Shown piece after piece: positions 6,211 through 13,026 of a DNA stretch of 37,662 bases; the stretch's first letter is position 1, and the number at the start of each line of letters is the position of its first letter. The stretch comes from a virus: positions 1-37,662 of IMG/VR virus record IMGVR_UViG_3300025828_000003; one strand, 5' to 3'. A model generated the notes under the pieces. It searched no databases, was not told the DNA's origin, and saw nothing but the letters and a program-made list of their open reading frames with translations. The translations under genes and the position numbers were made by a program.

Positions 6211-6700
6211 GCTAGGAAAAAACGAACAAAAGGTCTGTGAGTCTATCGCTCGTATGCGTTATGAAAATGCGAGAGATAAAGGATTCAACAACAAACTGTC
6301 TGAAACTTTATTTACTAAGTCATATAAAGATGCTGATGTTGACGGTGTTGGTTCTGAGATGGCAGCAGCAAAGATGCTCAATGTGTACTACGATATTGAG
6401 ACAGACTTTCAAGCTCATGAACTACCCACTCATGACTTGATATGTAACGGTAAGACTGTTGATGTTAAGACAACCAAGTACAGGACAGGCAGACTTATCA
6501 TCATGCCTCACAAGAAGAACGATCAATGTGATCTTTACCTACTAGTAGTGGGAGAGTTTCCTGAGTATACTGCAGTAGGTTATGCTACTTATGATGAGAT
6601 AGTACAAGAGGAAAACTGGGGCGATCCTTTTGGTAGAGGTAAACCAGCCTACTTTTTAGATCAGCATAAGCTGACGCCAGTAGAGGAACTTATTGAATGA
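6197..6700 (+). CDS. PD-(D/E)XK nuclease-like protein, 167 aa
   Basis: The GTG at 6197 is preferred because GAGGAGAAGG lies just upstream; a GTG at 6182 would add five residues. The spacing of acidic residues fits a PD-(D/E)XK restriction-like fold: E54 in GSEMAAAK, D80 in HDLICNG, and D89-V-K91 in TVDVKTTK, followed by a beta strand and a C-terminal region with a YFLDQH motif. Such proteins cut or bind DNA, with roles from recombination to host DNA degradation. The family call rests on motif spacing only. It is separate from endonuclease I at 9703-10110. It overlaps both neighbours, so it is part of the replication operon. Confidence 0.8.
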   Translation: MLSYKLGKNEQKVCESIARMRYENARDKGFNNKLSETLFTKSYKDADVDGVGSEMAAAKMLNVYYDIETDFQAHELPTHDLICNGKTVDVKTTKYRTGRLIIMPHKKNDQCDLYLLVVGEFPEYTAVGYATYDEIVQEENWGDPFGRGKPAYFLDQHKLTPVEELIE

Positions 6701-6939
6701 GATGTATAGCGTGTGACGTAGAGCTAACAGACTACGAAGCAACAAGACGGTTTGCTGTTAGCCAAGAGTTTGTAGACTTGTGCAACAAATGCTTCGCTGT
6801 TAGTCTTGATGACGGTGATGTAATCGACCGCGCCGATCTACGTACACTCGCAGACCTAGAGGAGATGATCTACCATGAGCAAGATTGGGAGTTGGATATT
6901 GGAACAGGAACAGTTGATGGAGACTTATCAGAAGTTTAA
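6697..6939 (+). CDS. Small zinc-ribbon protein, 80 aa
   Basis: Starts in an ATGA overlap with the preceding gene. Two CxxC knuckles (C3-C6 and C29-C32, 22 residues apart) form a likely structural zinc ribbon. An acidic helical tail follows (LADLEEMIYHEQDWELDIG). Small zinc-ribbon proteins of this kind are frequent between primase and polymerase genes of marine podoviruses, but I cannot name a function. The far C-terminus overlaps another possible small frame. Confidence 0.75.
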   Translation: MRCIACDVELTDYEATRRFAVSQEFVDLCNKCFAVSLDDGDVIDRADLRTLADLEEMIYHEQDWELDIGTGTVDGDLSEV

Positions 6940-7105
6940 CCACGACGCTGAACGTAACGAACTGAATGAGAAATACCATGAATACCTGTTACTTGGATAT
7001 AGAAACCACTTTGGATCACTTAACGATCTGGTGTGCCGTTACGAAGGTGAAGAACGATATACAAGTTCACACCTCACCAGACACATTGCAGAAGGTGTTG
7101 AATAA
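6875..7105 (+). CDS. Possible overlapping small gene, 76 aa
   Basis: An ATG with AGGAG ten bases upstream opens a frame that overlaps the zinc-ribbon gene by 65 bases and the polymerase gene by 140. Its first 45 residues (beginning MSKIGSWILEQEQLMETYQ) look like a charged helical protein similar in style to small phage proteins starting MSKIG. The second half lies over the polymerase exonuclease motif I and may be only a shadow. I judge it more likely not expressed at full length, but it is the only frame here besides the main genes that looks protein-like. Confidence 0.25.
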   Translation: MSKIGSWILEQEQLMETYQKFNHDAERNELNEKYHEYLLLGYRNHFGSLNDLVCRYEGEERYTSSHLTRHIAEGVE

Positions 7106-8618
7106 TGCAGACAAAATCGTTGGACATAACCTCATCGGATTCGACGTGGGTATTCTTGATCGTGTTTGGAACGTACGGGTTGCTAGGCATCTTGTTGTGG
7201 ACACTCTCTACCTCTCCAGACTCTACAATCCCAGCCAAGACGGGGGACATTCACTGCGTAATTGGGGAACAATCCTTGGAGGAACAGGGAAGCTCGACTT
7301 CACAGACTACGACGGTGGACTAACAGACGAGATGATCGAGTACTGTATCGCTGACGTTGAACTGACTGAACAGGTTCACAGGTGGTTGGATATGCAGCTA
7401 TTTAAAGAGGGTTTTTCTGAGAAATGTATTGATCTTGAGCATCGTGTAGGCTGGATCGCCACTGAGCAGGAACGTAACGGTTTTAAGCTTGACGTACCGT
7501 ATGCAGAGAAGTTGATGATGGATCTTATGTTTGAGATGAACAACATCGAAGCAGAGCTACAAGCTATCTTCCCACCCATCGTTGAAGAACGTTGGTCAGA
7601 GAAGACAGGTAAGCAACTGAAGGACAAGGTAACAGTATTCAATCCCGGCTCACGGAAGCAGATAGCTGAGAGACTACAAGGTCTGGGTGTCAAGTTTGAC
7701 AAGAAGACTGAGAAGGGAAACATCATCGTTGATGAGAAGGTACTTGATGGGATAAATCTTCCCGAAGCCAAGGCTGTTGCACGTTACATGATGTTACAGA
7801 AGCGGGTAGCTCAAATAGATTCATGGTTGAAAGCAGTGAAGGACGATGGTAGAGTACATGGCAGAGTCATTACCAACGGAGCTGTGACAGGACGCATGAC
7901 ACATCAGTCACCTAACATGGCACAAGTGCCAGCAGTATCCGCACCGTTCGGTACAGAGTGTCGATCATGTTGGACAGTGGATGAAGGTAACAAGTTAGTT
8001 GGCATCGACGCCAGCGGTTTAGAGTTACGTATGTTAGCTCACTACATGGACGACGAAGACTACACTAATGAAATACTCAATGGCGATATTCATACGGCTA
8101 ATCAACGAGCAGCTAAACTTGAGAGCCGCCCTCTTGCGAAAACATTCATTTATGCGTTTTTGTATGGAGCCGGAGATGCTAAGATCGGAGCTATCGTTGG
8201 AGGAAATAGCGTTACTGGACGCAGACTTAAAGAAACATTTCTTTCTAACACGCCGTCTCTTGAAAGAGTTAGAAGAGATACTCTCGGACAGGCTGCATCG
8301 GGCGTCCTTGTTGGACTCGACGGACGAAAACTCAGAGTCAGATCAGAACACGCCGCCTTGAATACATTACTTCAAGGTGCTGGAGCTATCGTTATGAAGG
8401 AAGCCTTGACAATCTTGAATGCTAAGTTACTGTACATACCACACAGATTTGTTGCTAACGTCCATGACGAATGGCAAATAGAAACACCAGCACACTACGC
8501 TGATACGGTTGGACGTATGGGTGTACGTGCTATCAAGCTTGCCGGAGAGACACTCAGCCTACGGTGTCCATTAGACGGCGAATATAGAGTAGGCAACAAT
8601 TGGGCAGAAACTCATTAA
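6966..8618 (+). CDS. DNA polymerase, family A (T7 gp5-like), with 3'-5' exonuclease
   Basis: Replicative polymerase of 550 residues. The proofreading domain shows D11-I-E13, HNLIGFD and YCIADVELT. The polymerase domain has GAVTGRMTH, motif A DASGLELR (starting at D348), motif B from R388 and K392 through YGAG, and motif C H500-D501-E502. The sequence closely resembles T7 polymerase but is about 150 residues shorter. The thumb segment that in T7 carries the thioredoxin-binding insertion is a short loop before FNPGSR. No Shine-Dalgarno site is clear; an ATG at 6978 is an equally good start. It works with the primase-helicase and ssDNA-binding protein. Confidence 0.96.
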   Translation: MRNTMNTCYLDIETTLDHLTIWCAVTKVKNDIQVHTSPDTLQKVLNNADKIVGHNLIGFDVGILDRVWNVRVARHLVVDTLYLSRLYNPSQDGGHSLRNWGTILGGTGKLDFTDYDGGLTDEMIEYCIADVELTEQVHRWLDMQLFKEGFSEKCIDLEHRVGWIATEQERNGFKLDVPYAEKLMMDLMFEMNNIEAELQAIFPPIVEERWSEKTGKQLKDKVTVFNPGSRKQIAERLQGLGVKFDKKTEKGNIIVDEKVLDGINLPEAKAVARYMMLQKRVAQIDSWLKAVKDDGRVHGRVITNGAVTGRMTHQSPNMAQVPAVSAPFGTECRSCWTVDEGNKLVGIDASGLELRMLAHYMDDEDYTNEILNGDIHTANQRAAKLESRPLAKTFIYAFLYGAGDAKIGAIVGGNSVTGRRLKETFLSNTPSLERVRRDTLGQAASGVLVGLDGRKLRVRSEHAALNTLLQGAGAIVMKEALTILNAKLLYIPHRFVANVHDEWQIETPAHYADTVGRMGVRAIKLAGETLSLRCPLDGEYRVGNNWAETH

Positions 8619-8628
8619 GGAGAAACTT

Positions 8629-9033
8629 ATGTCTGCAAACAAACTACCACCCATCACTGTACGCGGTACCGTCTACTGGTGTGAGCGTAACAAGCTCAAC
8701 AAGTACAGTAACAAGTATCAAGTGCAGCTTGGAAACCTCAGCGAGAAAGCTGTTGAGGCCATTGAAGAGATGGGTATTGCACCTAGCAACAAGGGCGATG
8801 ACCGTGGCTTCTTTATCACCATGAAGAGCAACAACCCTATGCGTCTAACGGATGAGAACGGTGTTGAGATTCCTGAAGATGTTCTTATCGCTAACGGATC
8901 TGAAGCTATCGCTGTTGTAGGATACTATGACTGGTCTGTTGGTACAGGACGTTCACCATCCATGATCAAGATGAAGGTTACTAACCTGATCGAATACGCT
9001 GACAACTCAGTATCTGAAGCGGAAGCGTTGTGA
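8629..9033 (+). CDS. Putative single-stranded DNA-binding protein, 134 aa
   Basis: AAGGAG precedes the ATG closely. The product has an OB-fold-like pattern of strands (ITVRGTVYWC, KYQVQLGNL, GFFITMKS, AIAVVGYYDW, MIKMKVTNLIEY) and an acidic C-terminus (NSVSEAEAL), as in ssDNA-binding proteins such as T7 gp2.5. It is much shorter than the 232 residues of gp2.5. Its place between polymerase and 5'-3' exonuclease supports the role of coating ssDNA at the fork. The call rests on pattern and context, not on a diagnostic motif. It overlaps the next gene by four bases (GTGA). Confidence 0.7.
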   Translation: MSANKLPPITVRGTVYWCERNKLNKYSNKYQVQLGNLSEKAVEAIEEMGIAPSNKGDDRGFFITMKSNNPMRLTDENGVEIPEDVLIANGSEAIAVVGYYDWSVGTGRSPSMIKMKVTNLIEYADNSVSEAEAL

Positions 9034-9722
9034 TTCTGATTGATGGTGACATTGTGGCTTATCGTTGTGCATTCAAGTGCAATGATGAGTCAGTCAAGAC
9101 TGCCTGTTATACTACGGGCAGTTTCTTGTCTGATATGGTAAGCGATCTATACACTATGATAGACGGCGAACCAGACTACCGTGTCTACCTGACAGGTAAG
9201 GGTAACTTTCGTAATGACATAGCCGTTACTGCGCCTTACAAGGGTAACCGTAAGGACAAAGAAAAGCCTGTACACTTGGAAGCTATACGCAAGTACCTGA
9301 TCGAAGATTGGAATGCTGTTGTGTCAGAAGATGAGGAAGCAGATGACTTGATTGCTATCGACGCTACCGCCATCCCTGACAGCATCATTGCTAGTCTCGA
9401 CAAGGACTTCCAGCAAGTACCGTGCAGACATTACAACTTCAACAAGCGTGAACTAACATCTGTCAATGAAGAGGAAGGCTTACTGTTCTTCTATCGTCAG
9501 ATCATCATGGGCGACAAAGCTGATAACATTGTCGGTGTGTATGGTATTGGTGATAAGAAGTCTCAGAAGCTCCTTGAAGGACTGACAGAGATAGAGATGT
9601 TTAACAAGTGCGTTGAGTTGTTAGAGTCTGAAGAGCGTGTCATTGAGAACGCTAGGCTGCTTTGGCTGCGTCGTGAACCTAATCAAACATGGGAAAGACC
9701 AAGTGAAGAGAACGAGACGTAA
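9030..9722 (+). CDS. 5'-3' exonuclease, FEN/PIN-like (T7 gp6-like)
   Basis: Begins with GTG in a GTGA overlap with the preceding stop. Metal-binding acidic residues appear in order: LIDGD (D5, D7), EDEEADDLIAID, SLDKDFQ and GDKADN. These are followed by the helix-3-turn motif VGVYGIGDKKSQKLL that grips DNA. At 230 residues it is somewhat shorter than T7 gp6 (300). The enzyme should remove RNA primers and degrade host DNA from 5' ends, feeding the ribonucleotide reductase pathway. Its last 20 bases overlap the endonuclease I gene. Confidence 0.92.
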   Translation: MILIDGDIVAYRCAFKCNDESVKTACYTTGSFLSDMVSDLYTMIDGEPDYRVYLTGKGNFRNDIAVTAPYKGNRKDKEKPVHLEAIRKYLIEDWNAVVSEDEEADDLIAIDATAIPDSIIASLDKDFQQVPCRHYNFNKRELTSVNEEEGLLFFYRQIIMGDKADNIVGVYGIGDKKSQKLLEGLTEIEMFNKCVELLESEERVIENARLLWLRREPNQTWERPSEENET

Positions 9723-10110
9723 CGTACCGAAAGGTTATGATAGCTGGTTCGAGTATGATCTTCACCAGAAGTTCAAGAGATGCGAGTACCATGTTAACAA
9801 GCTAACGTACACGCAGGTTAAGACGTACGAACCAGACTTTGTATATTACAGTATAGATTCTACTATATATATTGAAGCTAAGGGGAGGTTCCGTGACAGA
9901 GCAGAAGCGAAGAAGTATGTTGATATTAGCCGATGCCTTGGCGAGAAGGAGACATTGGTCTTCGTCTTCCAAAACCCAAGAACAGCTATGCCCGGAGCAA
10001 GACGTAGAAGTGACGGAACAAGATACACCATGCAAGAATGGGCAGACAAACAGGGATTCACATGGTACACACCAGAAACCTGTCCTGTCGGATGGAGTAA
10101 AAAGCAATGA
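9703..10110 (+). CDS. Endonuclease I, Holliday junction resolvase (T7 gp3-like)
   Basis: Resolves branched DNA during replication and packaging. With the GTG at 9703 the protein is 135 residues; T7 endonuclease I has 149. The catalytic residues line up as E17 (SWFEYDL), D45 (YEPDF), E58 and K60 (IEAKG), matching T7 E20, D55, E65 and K67. Another GTG at 9637 would add 22 residues but overlap the exonuclease far more. No strong ribosome site is visible, so expression may depend on coupling to the upstream gene. It ends in an ATGA overlap with the phosphoesterase gene. Confidence 0.9.
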   Translation: MKRTRRNVPKGYDSWFEYDLHQKFKRCEYHVNKLTYTQVKTYEPDFVYYSIDSTIYIEAKGRFRDRAEAKKYVDISRCLGEKETLVFVFQNPRTAMPGARRRSDGTRYTMQEWADKQGFTWYTPETCPVGWSKKQ

Positions 10111-10871
10111 CTAGACACCTAGTAATACCTGATACTCAAGTAAAACCGGGACTGCCTAACCAGCATCTGTACTGGGCTGGACGCTACGCAGCCGCTACAA
10201 AGCCTGACGTTATCATTCATCTGGGGGATCACTGGGACATGCCAAGTCTCAGTAGCTATGACGTAGGTAAGAAGTCCTTTGAGGGACGGCGGTATACACT
10301 TGACATTGAAGCTGGCATCGAAGCTATGAATCAATTCATGTTACCTATCCACAAAGAACAGGAGCGATTGCGTAGTAACAAAAAGAAGACATGGACACCA
10401 CGGATGGTATTCTTGTTAGGCAACCATGAACAGCGTATAGAACGTGCTATTGAAGCTGACCCTAAACTAGAAGGACTGATGAGCTATGATCATTTCTTAT
10501 TAGACGAAACCGGTTGGGAAGTTGTACCTTTTCTACAACCAGTCATCATCGATGGCATCGCGTACTGCCACTACTTCACGAGTGGAGTCATGGGCAGACC
10601 CGTCACGTGTGCAAAACTTATGTTGCAAAAGAAGTTCATGTCGTGCATCATGGGACACGTGCAAGACAGAGACATAGCCTACGCACGTAAAGCAGACGGT
10701 AGTAACATCACTGGTTTGTTTGCTGGTATCTATTACAACCACAGCGAAGACTACCTAAACGCACAAACGAACGGAAGCTGGTCTGGAATCTGGATGCTCA
10801 ACGAAGTAGACGACGGTTCCTTTGATGAGCTACCAATCAGCATGAACTATCTTAGGAGAAAATACGGATGA
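10107..10871 (+). CDS. Calcineurin-like metallophosphoesterase, 254 aa
   Basis: Two-metal phosphoesterase fold: D9-T-Q11 at the first strand, G40-D41-H42-W43-D44, FLLGNHEQR near residue 110, and CIMGHVQD in the C-terminal half. The first motif has Gln where classical members have His (DxH), and the last is GHVQ rather than GHTH. Such variants occur in phage members of the family. Substrate is unknown; a nucleotide or nucleic acid ester is plausible given the neighbours. ATGA overlaps on both sides tie it to the nucleic-acid operon. Confidence 0.88.
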   Translation: MTRHLVIPDTQVKPGLPNQHLYWAGRYAAATKPDVIIHLGDHWDMPSLSSYDVGKKSFEGRRYTLDIEAGIEAMNQFMLPIHKEQERLRSNKKKTWTPRMVFLLGNHEQRIERAIEADPKLEGLMSYDHFLLDETGWEVVPFLQPVIIDGIAYCHYFTSGVMGRPVTCAKLMLQKKFMSCIMGHVQDRDIAYARKADGSNITGLFAGIYYNHSEDYLNAQTNGSWSGIWMLNEVDDGSFDELPISMNYLRRKYG

Positions 10872-11155
10872 GTATTGATAACGCTACTCCTGAAGAGTGG
10901 GATACAGTTGCAGCACTTAACAACTTATCTATCAGAAAGAAAGCAGACCCAGTAGAACAACCCGACCACTACAACAAAGGCGCAGTAGAAGCCATCGAAG
11001 CTATCAAGGCATCCATGCCTGACCATGAGTTTCGTGGTTATCTGAAAGGCAACGCACTGAAGTATCTGTGGCGGTATGATTACAAAGGCAAACCCATCGA
11101 AGACTTACGCAAGTGTCGATGGTACATTGAACGACTGATTAAGGAATTAAATTAA
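10868..11155 (+). CDS. DUF3310 protein, 95 aa
   Basis: Contains the family signature QPDHYNKGAVEAIEAIKA near residues 31-48, then GYLKGNALKYLWRYDYKGKP and RKCRWYIERLI. DUF3310 includes part of T7 gp1.7, a nucleotide-kinase protein, and many phage proteins of nucleotide metabolism. The N-terminal 30 residues are variable and acidic. It directly abuts the ribonucleotide reductase gene (shared base in TAATG), consistent with a role in dNTP supply. Enzyme activity of this short form is not shown. Confidence 0.88.
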   Translation: MSIDNATPEEWDTVAALNNLSIRKKADPVEQPDHYNKGAVEAIEAIKASMPDHEFRGYLKGNALKYLWRYDYKGKPIEDLRKCRWYIERLIKELN

Positions 11156-13026
11156 TGGACGCATATCAACAATACATTCACAAGTCCCGCTACGCACGTT
11201 ACCTACCAGACGAGCAACGTCGAGAGACTTGGGAAGAAACAATCGACAGGTACCTAAACTTCTGGGTTGAGAAAGGTAAGCTTACTCTTGAAGAAGCTAA
11301 TGGGATGTTCAAAGACATTCATGATCTAGATGTTATGCCCAGTATGAGAGCGTTGATGACTGCAGGGGAAGCACTAGATCGTGACAACGTAGCTGGCTTC
11401 AACTGTAGCTACCTACCTATTGATCATCCTAAAGCGTTTGACGAGATGATGTACGTCCTGATGTGCGGTACAGGCGTAGGCTTCAGCGTTGAGCGTCAGT
11501 ACGTATCCAAACTACCTGAAGTTGCGGAGGAATTTCATGACACCGATACCGTTATACACGTCGCCGATTCTAAAATTGGCTGGGCTAAAGCATACAGAGA
11601 ACTTATTAGCTTGCTCTATTCGGGTCAGCTTCCAAAGTGGGACGTATCTGGAGTACGATCTGCAGGCGCAGCCCTTAAGACCTTCGGCGGTAGAGCATCT
11701 GGTCCAGAACCTCTTGTCGATCTGTTTAACTTCACCGTTGACGTCTTTCGGGAAGCTCATGGACGTAAACTCTCCTCAATCGAATGTCACGATTTGTGCT
11801 GTAAGATTGCACAGATCGTTGTCGTCGGGGGAGTGCGTAGAAGCGCTCTCATCAGTTTGTCTAACCTCACTGACGATAGACTCCGACGATGCAAGTCAGG
11901 CCAGTGGTGGCAAGACAATCCTCAGCGTGGCCTAGCCAACAACAGTGCATGTTATACAGAGAAGCCAGACTTTGAGGCATTCCTAAATGAATGGAAAAGT
12001 TTATACGAGTCCCGATCAGGAGAGCGAGGTATGTTCTCTAGAGTCGCAAGTCAAAAGCAAGCTGCAAAGAACGAGCGACGAGATGCTACCTATGATTTTG
12101 GAACTAATCCATGTAGCGAAATTATCTTACGGCCTTACCAGTTCTGCAATCTATCAGAAGTTGTTGTCAGGGCAACCGATACGTTGTCAGACCTTAAACG
12201 AAAAGTACGTGTTGCGACTATCCTTGGAACTTTACAGGCTACCTTAACTGACTTCCGTTACCTACGTAAGGTGTGGAAGAACAACACTGAGGAAGAAGCA
12301 TTGCTTGGTGTGTCGTTAACGGGAATCATGGATCATCCGACGTTGTCGGGAAGGAGGGATAAAGGTGTCCTCAAAACATGGCTTACTGAGTTACGTGAAG
12401 AGGCTATCGGAACGAATAAATCATGGGCTAACCGACTGGCTATTAATACTTCTACTGCTATTACCGCCGTTAAGCCTAGCGGTACTGTGTCTCAACTGGT
12501 TGATTCTGCTAGTGGTATACACCCACGATACGCACAACAGTACATCAGACGAGTACGAGCAGACGCAAGAGACCCATTGTGTACAGTCCTTGAGGCCGCA
12601 GGAATCCCTGTAGAGGACGATGTAATGTCACCCAGTACCAAGGTATTCTCCTTCCCTATAAAGTCTCCTGACGGGGCTGTGACGGCCTCTGAGATGGGTG
12701 CTATGGAGCAGTTAGAACTGTGGGAGATTTATCAGGACTTTTGGTGTGAACACAAACCGTCAATGACCTGTTACTACAGGGACGATGAGTTTCTTGAGGT
12801 AGGTCAATGGTTGTACAACAAGTTCGATAAGATCAGTGGTGTATCGTTCTTGCCATACAGTGAACACACATACCAACAAGCACCTTATGAGCCTGTTGAT
12901 CTTGAGACTTATGAGAAACTGAAGGCAGAGTTTCCAGAGACTATTGATTGGAACATCTCTGAAAACTCTGATATGACTGAAGGATCACAGACGTTAGCCT
13001 GCACTGGTAACAACTGCGAGATTTAG
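11155..13026 (+). CDS. Ribonucleotide reductase, adenosylcobalamin-dependent (class II)
   Basis: Reduces ribonucleotides to deoxyribonucleotides using vitamin B12 as radical source. It needs no oxygen and no separate radical subunit, and none is encoded here. Motifs: FNCSYLP with the first redox cysteine, CGTGVGFSVE, GGVRRSAL, NPCSEIIL with the thiyl-radical cysteine followed by the partner Cys in PYQFCNLSEV, PSGTVSQL, and a C-terminal CTGNNC pair that recycles the active site. The layout matches the monomeric Lactobacillus leichmannii type (739 residues) but is shorter at 623. The host must provide cobalamin and a thioredoxin. Its TAG overlaps the opposing gene's TAA. Confidence 0.95.
   Translation: MDAYQQYIHKSRYARYLPDEQRRETWEETIDRYLNFWVEKGKLTLEEANGMFKDIHDLDVMPSMRALMTAGEALDRDNVAGFNCSYLPIDHPKAFDEMMYVLMCGTGVGFSVERQYVSKLPEVAEEFHDTDTVIHVADSKIGWAKAYRELISLLYSGQLPKWDVSGVRSAGAALKTFGGRASGPEPLVDLFNFTVDVFREAHGRKLSSIECHDLCCKIAQIVVVGGVRRSALISLSNLTDDRLRRCKSGQWWQDNPQRGLANNSACYTEKPDFEAFLNEWKSLYESRSGERGMFSRVASQKQAAKNERRDATYDFGTNPCSEIILRPYQFCNLSEVVVRATDTLSDLKRKVRVATILGTLQATLTDFRYLRKVWKNNTEEEALLGVSLTGIMDHPTLSGRRDKGVLKTWLTELREEAIGTNKSWANRLAINTSTAITAVKPSGTVSQLVDSASGIHPRYAQQYIRRVRADARDPLCTVLEAAGIPVEDDVMSPSTKVFSFPIKSPDGAVTASEMGAMEQLELWEIYQDFWCEHKPSMTCYYRDDEFLEVGQWLYNKFDKISGVSFLPYSEHTYQQAPYEPVDLETYEKLKAEFPETIDWNISENSDMTEGSQTLACTGNNCEI

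Noticed and set aside
1703-6211. CTTATAAG palindrome at 1703-1710, 4394-4401 and 6204-6211 as a phage promoter or operator
   Set aside because: Three copies of an AT-rich 8-mer in 35 kb are close to chance, and one lies across a stop codon inside the replication operon.
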